NCBI RefSeq assembly: GCF_002813375.1
Contig: NZ_PHUJ01000003.1
Span: forward strand, 2,914,001-2,978,000
Length of the DNA: 64,000 nucleotides
Direction of reading: 5' to 3'
Origin: Pseudonocardia alni
Lineage (GTDB): Bacteria > Actinomycetota > Actinomycetes > Mycobacteriales > Pseudonocardiaceae
A model generated the notes under the pieces. That model saw only the letters and a list, made by a program, of their open reading frames with translations, made no database searches and was not told the DNA's origin. This document shows positions 43,544 to 50,985 of the stretch, piece by piece. The translations under genes were made by a program, and so were the position numbers. Each line of letters starts with the position of its first letter. The first letter of the stretch is position 1.

Positions 43544-44407
43544 GTGGTGGCCGACCTGATCTTCCCGTGGTTCCGGGCGCATGCCCGCGACCTGCCGTGG
43601 CGGCGCCCGGAGACCACCCCGTGGGGCGTGCTGGTCAGCGAGTTCATGCTCCAGCAGACCCCGGTCGCCCGGGTCGAACCGGTCTGGCGGGACTGGATGG
43701 AGCGCTGGCCGGCGCCGTCGTCGCTGGCCGCCGCGCCGCGCGCGGACGTGCTGCGGGCCTGGGGCAAGCTCGGCTACCCGCGCCGCGCGATCCGGCTGCA
43801 CGACGCGGCCGCGGCGATCGCCGCCCGGCACGGCGACGCCGTCCCCTCCGACGTCGAGGCGCTCGAGGCCCTGCCCGGTGTCGGCTCCTACACGGCGCGG
43901 GCGGTGGCGGCGTTCGGCTTCGGGCTGCGCGCCGCCGTCGTCGACACCAACGTCCGCCGGGTCGTGGCCCGCGCGGTGCACGGTCAGGGCGACGCCGGAC
44001 CGGCCCGCACCCGGGCGGATCTGGCCGACGTGGACGCACTGCTGCCCGACGACGACGCCGAGGCCGCCGTCGTCTCGGCCGGGCTGATGGAGCTGGGCGC
44101 GGTCGTCTGCACCGCCCGCTCGCCGCGCTGCGCGGACTGCCCGGTCGCGGCCCGCTGCGCCTGGGTGGCGGCCGGCAGACCCGCCTACGACGGCCCGCGC
44201 AAGCCGGTCCAGGGCTTCGCCGGCACCGACCGGCAGGTACGCGGCAAGCTCATGGACGTGCTGCGCACCGCGCCCGGACCGGTCGAGCGGGCCGCGCTGG
44301 ACGCCGTCTGGTCCGACGCGGGCCAGCGGGACCGGTGCCTGCACTCGCTGCTGGTCGACGGCCTGGCCGAGCAGACCGACGACGGCCGCTTCGCCCTCCC
44401 CGTCTGA
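43544..44407 (+). CDS. mutY: A/G-specific adenine DNA glycosylase
   Basis: The 287-aa enzyme removes adenine mispaired with 8-oxoguanine. It shows LPWRRPETTPWGVLVSEFML, the helix-hairpin-helix LPGVGSYTARAVAAFGFG, the catalytic Asp in AAVVDTNVRRV and the [4Fe-4S] ligands in CTARSPRCADCPVAARC. A short C-terminal winged part replaces the NUDIX-like domain of longer MutY proteins. Start is GTG 43544 (or GTG 43547); GACACT 12 nt upstream hints at a leaderless mRNA. Confidence 0.93.
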   Translation: MVADLIFPWFRAHARDLPWRRPETTPWGVLVSEFMLQQTPVARVEPVWRDWMERWPAPSSLAAAPRADVLRAWGKLGYPRRAIRLHDAAAAIAARHGDAVPSDVEALEALPGVGSYTARAVAAFGFGLRAAVVDTNVRRVVARAVHGQGDAGPARTRADLADVDALLPDDDAEAAVVSAGLMELGAVVCTARSPRCADCPVAARCAWVAAGRPAYDGPRKPVQGFAGTDRQVRGKLMDVLRTAPGPVERAALDAVWSDAGQRDRCLHSLLVDGLAEQTDDGRFALPV

Positions 44408-44418
44408 GCGGGGGACCG

Positions 44419-44919
44419 ATGCCCAGCACCGTCCGCTTCCGGCTCGACGACGACGGCGCCGCCGCGCTCACCGCGCTGCGCGACCGGCTCGCCGCGGCCG
44501 GGATCCCGGTCGCGGCCGGGACGCCGCACGTGACCGTCGCCGCGGCGGGCACGGTCCCGCCGCCCGCCGTGCGGGAGCTGACCGCCCAGCTGCGCCTGGT
44601 CGCGCTGCCGGTGCTGTGGCTGGCCGGTCTCGGCTCGGTCGGCCCGGACGCGCCGGACGTGCTGGCGCTGACCGCCGTCACCGACCCCGAGGTGCTGGCC
44701 GTGCACACGGCGGCGCACGACGCGCTGGCCGGACGGGTGCGGGGCGCGCACGCCGCGTACCTGCCGGGATCCTGGCTGCCGCACGTGGTGCTGGCGACCG
44801 GGCGGCCCGCCGAGGCGTTCGCGTTGCTGCACCCGGTCGAACCGGTGCGGGCGCGGATCACCGCCGTCGAGCTGCACGACTCGCGCACCGGGGAGACGGT
44901 GGCCCTCAGCGCGGGCTGA
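44419..44919 (+). CDS. 2H phosphoesterase (2'-5' RNA ligase family) protein
   Basis: The 166-aa protein has two 2H-superfamily motifs: GTPHVTVAAAG (HxT, about residue 38) and WLPHVVLATG (HxV, about residue 120). Members hydrolyse cyclic phosphates or act on 2'-5' linkages. The second motif lacks the usual Thr/Ser, which may reduce activity. ATG at 44419 follows GCGGGGGACC, 11 nt after mutY, so they form an operon. Confidence 0.75.
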   Translation: MPSTVRFRLDDDGAAALTALRDRLAAAGIPVAAGTPHVTVAAAGTVPPPAVRELTAQLRLVALPVLWLAGLGSVGPDAPDVLALTAVTDPEVLAVHTAAHDALAGRVRGAHAAYLPGSWLPHVVLATGRPAEAFALLHPVEPVRARITAVELHDSRTGETVALSAG

Positions 44920-45120
44920 GCCCCGCGAGGGCCTGCTCGACCAGCCCCTCCACCATGGGGGTGAGCGCGCCGCGGCGGTCGGCCGGGATCGCACACCAGC
45001 GCCGGACGGCCCGAGGTAGCCGTCGAACAGGAGGGCGGCGGCGACGTCCGGGTCGGTGGCCGGGTCGGACCCCCGCCGTCGCGGCCCCGCTCGATCCATT
45101 CCGCCGGCCGCCGGGTCGCG
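44906..45120 (-). pseudogene. TetR-family regulator, degenerate C-terminal remnant
   Basis: Three consecutive pieces in shifting frames read PAEWIERGRDGG, ATDPDVAAALLFDGYLG and CAIPADRRGALTPMVEGLVE-QALAGLSPR, ending with a TGA at 44908-44906 inside the 3' end of the preceding gene. This is the usual C-terminal end of a TetR/AcrR regulator broken by at least two frameshifts. No helix-turn-helix half is present; the upstream boundary (about 45120) is approximate. Confidence 0.55.
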
Positions 45121-45161
45121 GTCGACCTGTCCGGCACGACCTCTGTGGCGCTCGCCGCGCC

Positions 45162-45167
45162 TAGGCT
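45162..45167 (+). promoter_or_regulatory. -10 element TAGGCT, leaderless promoter
   Basis: TAGGCT begins exactly 12 nt before the GTG at 45174; no ribosome binding site lies between. Confidence 0.5.
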
Positions 45168-45173
45168 CGCCCC

Positions 45174-45527
45174 GTGGCGGACGAACAGGACGTGCGGCGG
45201 ATCGCGCTCGCCTTCGACGGCGTCGTCGAGAACCCGGGTGAGGGGTTCGACTTCCGGGTGCGCGGCAAGGGCTTCGTGTGGTCCTGGCCGGAGCGGGTGC
45301 CCGGCAGGCGACGGGTGATCAGGACCGACGTCGCCGTGCTGTACGTCGGCGACGAGGCGGAGAAGCAGGCCCTGCTGCTCGGCGAGCCCGACCTGTTCTT
45401 CACCGACCCCGGGCACGCGCCGTGGCCCCTGGTGCTCCTCCGCCTGGACGCGGTGGACGAGGCCCGCCTCGCCGAACTGGTCGGCGACGCCCGGCGCATG
45501 CGCATCGACGACGCCGGGCAGGGATAA
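45174..45527 (+). CDS. MmcQ/YjbR-like family protein
   Basis: The 117-aa protein shows the MmcQ/YjbR pattern: DVRRIALAFDGVVENPGEGF, FRVRGKGFVWSWPERV, a middle strand DVAVLYVGDEAEKQALLLGE and FTDPGHAPWPLVLLRLDAVD. The fold is CyaY-like and has been proposed to bind DNA; no function is established. GTG at 45174 is 12 nt from TAGGCT. mhuD follows after 10 nt but with its own -10. Confidence 0.82.
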   Translation: MADEQDVRRIALAFDGVVENPGEGFDFRVRGKGFVWSWPERVPGRRRVIRTDVAVLYVGDEAEKQALLLGEPDLFFTDPGHAPWPLVLLRLDAVDEARLAELVGDARRMRIDDAGQG

Positions 45528-45530
45528 CGT
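45525..45530 (+). promoter_or_regulatory. -10 element TAACGT upstream of mhuD
   Basis: TAACGT overlaps the end of the yjbR-like gene region and begins 13 nt before the ATG at 45538, matching the leaderless geometry seen elsewhere in the window. Confidence 0.4.
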
Positions 45531-45537
45531 GGCGGAC

Positions 45538-45855
45538 ATGGCCATTGTGAAGATCAACGCGATCGAGGTCCCGGAGAACGCGGGCCCCGAGCTGGAGAAG
45601 CGGTTCGCGAACCGCCTGCACGCCGTCGACGGGCAGCCCGGGTTCCTCGGGTTCGAGCTGCTGCGCCCCGTCTCCGGCGACGACCGGTACTTCGTCGTGA
45701 CCCGCTGGGAGACCGAGGCCGACTTCCAGGCGTGGCGCGCGGGCCCGGCCGCCGAGGCGCACGCCGGTCAGCGCTCGCCGCAGCCGGTCGCCACGGGCGC
45801 GTCACTGCTGGAGTTCGAGGTCGTCGACCTGCAGCAGATCGCGGCGGGGTCCTGA
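45538..45855 (+). CDS. mhuD: Heme-degrading monooxygenase, MhuD type
   Basis: The 105-aa ferredoxin-like (ABM fold) protein begins MAIVKINAIEV and keeps the three heme-pocket residues at the positions known for M. tuberculosis MhuD: Asn7, Trp66 (in FQAWRAGP) and His75 (in AEAHAGQ). Family members open heme with O2 to release iron, in MhuD forming mycobilins without CO. The ATG at 45538 gives this exact numbering and TAACGT lies 13 nt upstream; a GTG at 45529 is possible. Neighbourhood near mutY matches mycobacteria. Confidence 0.92.
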   Translation: MAIVKINAIEVPENAGPELEKRFANRLHAVDGQPGFLGFELLRPVSGDDRYFVVTRWETEADFQAWRAGPAAEAHAGQRSPQPVATGASLLEFEVVDLQQIAAGS

Positions 45856-46697
45856 TCGACGCCCGCGAGGTCGCTGCGGCCTTCTCCGACGAGATCGCCG
45901 CGGCGGCCCACCTGGTCCGCGACGCGGGCGCGCTGCTGATCACCGCCGGCGCCGGGATGGGTGTCGACTCCGGGCTGCCGGACTTCCGCGGCGGCGAGGG
46001 CTTCTGGCGGGCCTACCCGCCCTACGCGCGGCTCGGCCTGCGTTTCGAGGAGCTCGCCGACCCGGAGCACTTCGCCGACGACCCGGCGCTGGCCTGGGGC
46101 TTCTACGGCCACCGCCTGCACCTCTACCGGGACACCGTGCCGCACCCCGGGTTCGCGGTGCTGCGCCGCTGGGCCGGCCGGGTGCCCTCGAACGTGTTCA
46201 CCTCGAACGTCGACGGCCAGTTCCAGCGGGCCGGCTTCGCCCCGGACGACGTCGCCGAGGTGCACGGCTCCATCCACCACCTGCAGTGCCTGCGGCTCTG
46301 CGGTCACGGCGTGTGGCCCGCCGACGGCGTCGAGGTGCCGATCGACGAGGCCACCATGCGTGCCATCGGCGAGCTGCCCCGCTGCCCGGGCTGCGGCGGC
46401 ACCGCCCGTCCGGCGATCCTGATGTTCGGCGACGGCGGCTGGGACGACGCGCACGCCGCGACGGCGCTGCAGCGGCACGTGGACTGGCTGGCGGCGCACC
46501 GGACCGGTGTGGTCGTCGTCGAGCTGGGGGCGGGCGGTGCCCTGCCCACGGTGCGTCGCCGCTCGGAGCTCGCCTCGGCCGCGACCGGCGCGCTGGTGCG
46601 GATCAACGTCCGCGAGCCGCAGGTGCGCCACGGCCGCGGCGTCGGCATCGCGGCCCCCGCGGCCGCGACCCTCGCCGCGATCGACGCCGCCCTCTGA
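45852..46697 (+). CDS. Sir2-family (sirtuin-like) protein, probable CTG start
   Basis: A 281-aa NAD-dependent deacylase-like protein: LLITAGAGMGVDSGLPDFRG, TSNVDGQFQRAGF, catalytic His in VAEVHGSIHHLQC, and a zinc module formed by CLRLCG and RCPGCGG. ARPAILMFGDGGWDD matches the divergent sirtuin group in bacteria. No ATG, GTG or TTG lies between the mhuD stop and the conserved region; CTG at 45852 overlaps the mhuD TGA as CTGA. The alternative, GTG 45732, would overlap mhuD by 124 bp. Substrate unknown. Confidence 0.8.
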   Translation: MIDAREVAAAFSDEIAAAAHLVRDAGALLITAGAGMGVDSGLPDFRGGEGFWRAYPPYARLGLRFEELADPEHFADDPALAWGFYGHRLHLYRDTVPHPGFAVLRRWAGRVPSNVFTSNVDGQFQRAGFAPDDVAEVHGSIHHLQCLRLCGHGVWPADGVEVPIDEATMRAIGELPRCPGCGGTARPAILMFGDGGWDDAHAATALQRHVDWLAAHRTGVVVVELGAGGALPTVRRRSELASAATGALVRINVREPQVRHGRGVGIAAPAAATLAAIDAAL

Positions 46698-46742
46698 CCC
46701 ACCCGCCCCGCGCACCTGCGTGCCGCGGGGCGGGGGCAGGGC

Positions 46743-47327
46743 TCAGGAGGGGACGGCCTTCTGGTCCGGGACGACGATCGCGGGCAGGTCGGCGAGGCCG
46801 GCCAGCGCCGCGTCGTGGACCTCGGACGCCGGGACGGTGCCGTGCACGCCGGGCAGGGCCCGGGTGGCCGTGGCCGCCGCGACGACGGTCGGCACGTAGC
46901 CGCCGGAGAACGCGCTGCGCGCGGTGGAGTTCACGCACATGTGCGTCATGAACCCGGCGAGCACCAGGTCCTGGTAGCCCTCCAGCAGCTCCGCCAGCCC
47001 GGTGTGGACGAACGCGCTGGGGAAGTTCTTGGTCACCAGGGCCTCGCCGTCGCGCGGGGCGACCGAGTCGTGGATGGCGCCGATCGACGCGGTGACGTCG
47101 TAGGGGCTCCCCTCGCCGGCATCGTGCCGGATGTGGATGATCCGGGACCCGGCGGAGCGGGCGCGGTCGAGCAGCTCGGCCGCCTCCCCGAGGGCCGGCT
47201 CGACGTTCTCCAGCCGCATCACGCCCTCGGTGTAGGTGTTCTGCAGGTCGATCATGATGAGTGCGGAGCGGGACAACGGGGCCGGTTCCGCCGGCAGGCC
47301 CATCAGTCCGCGCAGGGTGTGCGTCAT
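46743..47327 (-). CDS. Isochorismatase-like cysteine hydrolase
   Basis: The 194-aa Rossmann-like hydrolase has the catalytic Asp in ALIMIDLQNTYTEGVM (about residue 27), Lys in ALVTKNFPSAF and nucleophile Cys in AGFMTHMCVNSTARSAF (about residue 130). The triad D-K-C is complete, so it is an active amidase, nicotinamidase-like or N-carbamoyl hydrolase. GAGGAGCACCG precedes the ATG. It lies in the same direction as DUF779/ALDH but a strong terminator separates them. Confidence 0.9.
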   Translation of the reverse strand: MTHTLRGLMGLPAEPAPLSRSALIMIDLQNTYTEGVMRLENVEPALGEAAELLDRARSAGSRIIHIRHDAGEGSPYDVTASIGAIHDSVAPRDGEALVTKNFPSAFVHTGLAELLEGYQDLVLAGFMTHMCVNSTARSAFSGGYVPTVVAAATATRALPGVHGTVPASEVHDAALAGLADLPAIVVPDQKAVPS

Positions 47328-47348
47328 CGGTGCTCCTCGGCCGGGACG

Positions 47349-47382
47349 ACCACGGCCCGGGACGGTCGTCCCGGGCCGTGGT
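47349..47382 (-). terminator. 16-bp hairpin terminator after the ALDH/DUF779 operon
   Basis: ACCACGGCCCGGGACG (47349-47364) pairs perfectly with 47367-47382 around a 2-nt centre. It follows the DUF779 gene on the minus strand. Confidence 0.85.
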
Positions 47383-47389
47383 GGGGTGG

Positions 47390-47791
47390 TCAGTCCTGCA
47401 TCGCCCGGTACTCGTCGTCGGTGAACAGCCGCGAGCGGATCAGGAACCGGACGCCCTCCGGCGCCTCGACCGAGAACCCGCTGCCGCGTCCTTTGACGAC
47501 ATCGACCGTGAGATGCGTGTGCTTCCAGTACTCGTACTGCGACGCCGACATCCAGAATCCGATCGGCCGGTCCACACCCTCGACGACCAGGTCGCCGAGG
47601 TGGACGTCCGACCCGCCCGTCCGGAAGTCCCCGTCCGGGTAGCACATCGGGGCGCTGCCGTCGCAGCACCCACCGGACTGGTGGAACATCAGCGGACCGT
47701 GCAGGTCGGTGAGCCTGACCAGCAGATCGGCGGCGGCCGGCGTCAGCGTCACCCGCTCGGTCGGGGTGGCGCCGACGTCCGGCTCACCCAT
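47390..47791 (-). CDS. DUF779 domain-containing protein
   Basis: The 133-aa protein has the DUF779 core: FHQSGGCCDGSAPMCY with three conserved cysteines, DLVVEGVDRPIGFWMSASQ and LTVDVVKGRGSGFSVEAPE. The cysteine cluster suggests metal or redox chemistry, but its role is unknown. It overlaps the aldehyde dehydrogenase stop by one base (TGATG), the same pairing as mycobacterial Rv0458-Rv0459, so it probably supports aldehyde oxidation. Confidence 0.9.
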   Translation of the reverse strand: MGEPDVGATPTERVTLTPAAADLLVRLTDLHGPLMFHQSGGCCDGSAPMCYPDGDFRTGGSDVHLGDLVVEGVDRPIGFWMSASQYEYWKHTHLTVDVVKGRGSGFSVEAPEGVRFLIRSRLFTDDEYRAMQD

Positions 47792-49314
47792 CAGAAGAAG
47801 CCCAGCGCGTTCGGCGAGTAGCTCTGCAGGATGTTCTTGGTCTGCTGGTAGTGATCCAGCATCATCTTGTGGTTCTCGCGCCCGATGCCGGACTGCTTGT
47901 AGCCGCCGAAGGCCGCGTGCGCCGGGTAGGCGTGGTAGTTGTTCACCCACACCCGGCCGGCCTGGATCTCGCGGCCCGCGCGGTAGGCGGTGTTCGCGTC
48001 ACGGCTCCACACGCCGGCGCCGAGGCCGTAGAGCGTGTCGTTGGCGATCTTCATGGCGTCGTCGTAGTCGCTGAAGCGCGCGACCGACACGACCGGGCCG
48101 AAGATCTCCTCCTGGAAGATCCGCATCTGGTTGTTGCCCTCGAACACGGTCGGCTTGATGTAGTAGCCACCCGCGAGGTCGCCGCCCAGCTCGGCCTTCT
48201 CGCCACCGGCGAGGACCTTGGCGCCCTCCTGCCGGCCGATGTCGATGTAGGAGAGGATCTTCTCGAACTGGTCGTTCGAGGCCTGCGCACCCATCATGAC
48301 GTCGGTGTCGAGCGGGTTGCCCTGCTTGATCTGCTCGACGCGCTTGACGGCCTGCTCGATGAACTCGTCGTAGATGCCGCCCTGGACGAGGGCGCGCGAC
48401 GGGCAGGTGCAGACCTCGCCCTGGTTGAGGGCGAACATCGCGAAGCCCTCGAGCGCCTTGTCGTAGAAGGCGTCCTGCTGCGAGGCGACGTCGTCGAAGA
48501 AGATGTTGGGGCTCTTGCCACCCAGCTCCAGGGTGACCGGGATCAGGTTCTCCGAGGCGTACTGCATGATCAGCCGGCCGGTGGTGGTCTCACCGGTGAA
48601 GGCGATCTTGCGGATGCGCTTGTTCGACGCCAGCGGCTTGCCGGCCTCGACGCCGAAGCCGTTGACGACGTTCAGCACGCCCGGCGGGAGCAGGTCGGCG
48701 ACCAGCTCGAGCAGCACGTGGATCGAGACCGGGGTCTGCTCGGCGGGCTTCAGGACGATCGCGTTGCCGGCGGCGAGCGCGGGGGCGAGCTTCCAGATCG
48801 CCATCAGGATCGGGAAGTTCCACGGGATGATCTGGCCGACGACGCCCAGCGGCTCGTGGAAGTGGTAGGCGATGGTGTCGGCGTCGATCTCCGACGACGT
48901 GCCCTCCTGCGCCCGGATCGCACCGGCGAAGTAGCGCAGGTGGTCGACGGCGAGCGGGATGTCGGCGGCGAGGGTCTCGCGGCAGGCCTTGCCGTTGTCC
49001 CAGGACTCGGCGATCGCGATCAGCTCGAGGTTGGCCTCGACCCGGTCGGCGATCTTGTTCAGGATGTTCGCCCGCTCACCCGCGGAGGTCTTCCCCCACG
49101 CCGGTGCGGCGGCGTGCGCGGCGTCGAGCGCCTTCTCGACGTCCTCCGCGGTGCCCCGGGCGACCTCGGTGAAGTTCTCACCGGTGATCGGGGTGGGGTT
49201 CTCGAAGTACTGACCCTTCACCGGAGCGACGTACTCGCCGCCGATGAAGTGCTCGTAGCGCGGCTTGAAGGAGACGACGCTGCCCGGCTGACCGGGGTTG
49301 GCGTAGACGGCCAT
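47791..49314 (-). CDS. Aldehyde dehydrogenase (acetaldehyde type, ExaC-like)
   Basis: The 507-aa NAD-dependent enzyme shows the NAD motif [20 protein letters not shown], catalytic Glu in [10 protein letters not shown] and nucleophile Cys in [17 protein letters not shown] (about residue 305). It is close to the AldA/ExaC group that oxidises acetaldehyde and other short aldehydes after alcohol dehydrogenases. GGAAGGACC precedes the ATG. A divergent GAF-domain regulator gene and repeat-rich intergenic DNA suggest aldehyde- or alcohol-induced expression. Confidence 0.95.
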   Translation of the reverse strand: MAVYANPGQPGSVVSFKPRYEHFIGGEYVAPVKGQYFENPTPITGENFTEVARGTAEDVEKALDAAHAAAPAWGKTSAGERANILNKIADRVEANLELIAIAESWDNGKACRETLAADIPLAVDHLRYFAGAIRAQEGTSSEIDADTIAYHFHEPLGVVGQIIPWNFPILMAIWKLAPALAAGNAIVLKPAEQTPVSIHVLLELVADLLPPGVLNVVNGFGVEAGKPLASNKRIRKIAFTGETTTGRLIMQYASENLIPVTLELGGKSPNIFFDDVASQQDAFYDKALEGFAMFALNQGEVCTCPSRALVQGGIYDEFIEQAVKRVEQIKQGNPLDTDVMMGAQASNDQFEKILSYIDIGRQEGAKVLAGGEKAELGGDLAGGYYIKPTVFEGNNQMRIFQEEIFGPVVSVARFSDYDDAMKIANDTLYGLGAGVWSRDANTAYRAGREIQAGRVWVNNYHAYPAHAAFGGYKQSGIGRENHKMMLDHYQQTKNILQSYSPNALGFF

Positions 49315-49356
49315 GAATGGTCCTTCCCTGAGGTGCTTCGTCGAACCGAGGGCGCG

Positions 49357-49369
49357 GTGCGGAACGCAC
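49357..49369. promoter_or_regulatory. Palindrome GTGCG-GAA-CGCAC
   Basis: A perfect 5-bp dyad with a 3-nt centre, 43 nt upstream of the aldehyde dehydrogenase ATG; a candidate operator or activator site. Confidence 0.4.
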
Positions 49370-49404
49370 GTTGCGCGTGACTGCCGACACTAGGAAGGTG
49401 GGGG

Positions 49405-49421
49405 TTGCACGGAAGTTGCAC
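49405..49421. promoter_or_regulatory. TTGCAC direct repeat, 11-bp period
   Basis: TTGCAC occurs at 49405-49410 and 49416-49421, exactly one helical turn apart, between the divergent aldehyde dehydrogenase and GAF-regulator genes. This is a plausible binding site for the adjacent regulator. Confidence 0.45.
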
Positions 49422-49493
49422 GCAGATGCGGAACCTGACCCTCCGGTGAGTGCCGATGACGCGGATTCGATTCAGGTAAGGCAAAGCTGACCG

Positions 49494-49499
49494 TATGGT
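49494..49499 (+). promoter_or_regulatory. -10 element TATGGT, leaderless promoter of the GAF regulator
   Basis: TATGGT begins exactly 12 nt before the GTG at 49506. Confidence 0.5.
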
Positions 49500-49505
49500 G
49501 AGGAC

Positions 49506-50981
49506 GTGGCAGCGCAGCACGCGGATCGCCGGGTGTACGAGCAGGCACGGGACGCCGTGCTCGGCGGCTCCCCCGGTGCGCGCGGCGCCGGGGTCCGGCC
49601 CGAGGTCCGCGCCTCCTGGGCCCGCTCGCTGGCCGCGGCGGTCGACCCGGAACGCGCCCGTCCCCCGCACGACTACGACCGCGCCGAGCTCACCGACCGG
49701 CGGGCGGCGCACCCCCTCGCGTCCGTGCTGCCGGTGCTGCGCGACACGCTGACCGACGCCGCCGAGCAGGCCCGGCACATGATGATCGTGACCGACGGGA
49801 AGGGCCGGATCCTGTGGCGCGAGGGCGCCCGCGCGGTGCTGACCCGGGCCGAGCGGGTCGACCTGGTGGAGGGCACCCGGTGGAGCGAGGACACCGTCGG
49901 GACCAACGCGATGGGCACCGCGCTGGCCGGCGCCGCGCCGGTCCGCATCCACTCCGCCGAGCACCTGGTCAGCGCCTACCACCCGTGGACCTGCGCGGCC
50001 GCCCCGGTGCGCGACCCGGCGACCGGACGCGTGGTGGGCACCGTCGACGTCACCGGGCCGGAGGAGAGCTTCCACCCGACGACGCTGGCGCTGGTCACCG
50101 CGGCCGCGCGGCTGGCCGAGCACCGGCTGCTGGCCATCGCCGAGGCCCATGACCGGCGGCTGCGCGAGGAGTACTGGCCGCACCTGACCCGGCTCAGCGG
50201 CACCCCGGGCGCGCTGTTGTCCGCGCACGGGCGGGTGTTGGCCGCGTCGCCGGGCAGCGAGTTCCCGGAGCGGATCGCCCTGCCCGACGGCGGGGACCGG
50301 GTCGTCGTCGACGGCGTCGCGGTCGGCGGGGTGCCGCTGGGCGGCGGCCCCGTCGCCGGGGTGCTGGAGCCGCTCGGCGAGGGCTGGCTGCTGCGGCTGC
50401 CCCCGGGCGGACCCGTCCGGACGGCCCTGACGCTGCCGCTGCTCGGGGCGCGTACCCCCGTCGTCGCCCGCCGGGACGGGCGCCCGGTGCGCCTGGGCCT
50501 GCGGCACGCCGAGGTCCTCGCGCTGCTGGCGCTGCACCCGGAGGGGCTGACCGCCGACCAGCTCGCCGCCGCCCTCTACGGCGACGGCGGTCGCGCCATC
50601 ACCGTGCGCGCCGAGGTGCACCGGCTGCGCCGGGCCGTCGGCGAGGACACCGTCCGGACCCAGCCCTACCGGCTCGTCGCCGACGTCGACGCCGACTTCC
50701 TCCGGCTGCGCGCGGCGCTGCGGGAGGGTCGGGTCCGCGACGCCGCGGCCGAGGCCGCCCGTGGGCCGCTGCTGCCGACCTCCGACGCACCGGAGATCCG
50801 CCGGGCCCGCGAGCAGCTCGCCGTCGCCGTCCGGTCGGCGCTGCTGCGGGCCGACGACCCGGACGCGCTGTGGACCCTGGTCCGGGCCGGCCGGGGCGAC
50901 GGCACCGACGACGAGGAGCTGCGCCACCGGCTGCGAGCGCTGCTGCCGTCGTCGGACCCGCGGCACGACGAGCTCCGCTGA
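49506..50981 (+). CDS. GAF-domain transcriptional regulator (AcoR-like N terminus, no AAA+ domain)
   Basis: The 491-aa protein begins with the AcoR-type sensor region (VRPEVRASWARSLAA, a GAF domain at about 75-225 with DLVEGTRWSEDTVGTNAMG and HSAEHLVSAYHPWTCAAAPV). It ends with a winged-helix-like segment (LGLRHAEVLALLALHPEGLT and TVRAEVHRLRRAVGEDTV, about 335-410). The sigma-54 AAA+ module of AcoR is missing, as in other actinobacterial members. It faces the aldehyde dehydrogenase operon and probably controls it in response to an aldehyde or alcohol (inference). Confidence 0.85.
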   Translation: MAAQHADRRVYEQARDAVLGGSPGARGAGVRPEVRASWARSLAAAVDPERARPPHDYDRAELTDRRAAHPLASVLPVLRDTLTDAAEQARHMMIVTDGKGRILWREGARAVLTRAERVDLVEGTRWSEDTVGTNAMGTALAGAAPVRIHSAEHLVSAYHPWTCAAAPVRDPATGRVVGTVDVTGPEESFHPTTLALVTAAARLAEHRLLAIAEAHDRRLREEYWPHLTRLSGTPGALLSAHGRVLAASPGSEFPERIALPDGGDRVVVDGVAVGGVPLGGGPVAGVLEPLGEGWLLRLPPGGPVRTALTLPLLGARTPVVARRDGRPVRLGLRHAEVLALLALHPEGLTADQLAAALYGDGGRAITVRAEVHRLRRAVGEDTVRTQPYRLVADVDADFLRLRAALREGRVRDAAAEAARGPLLPTSDAPEIRRAREQLAVAVRSALLRADDPDALWTLVRAGRGDGTDDEELRHRLRALLPSSDPRHDELR

Positions 50982-50985
50982 GCGC

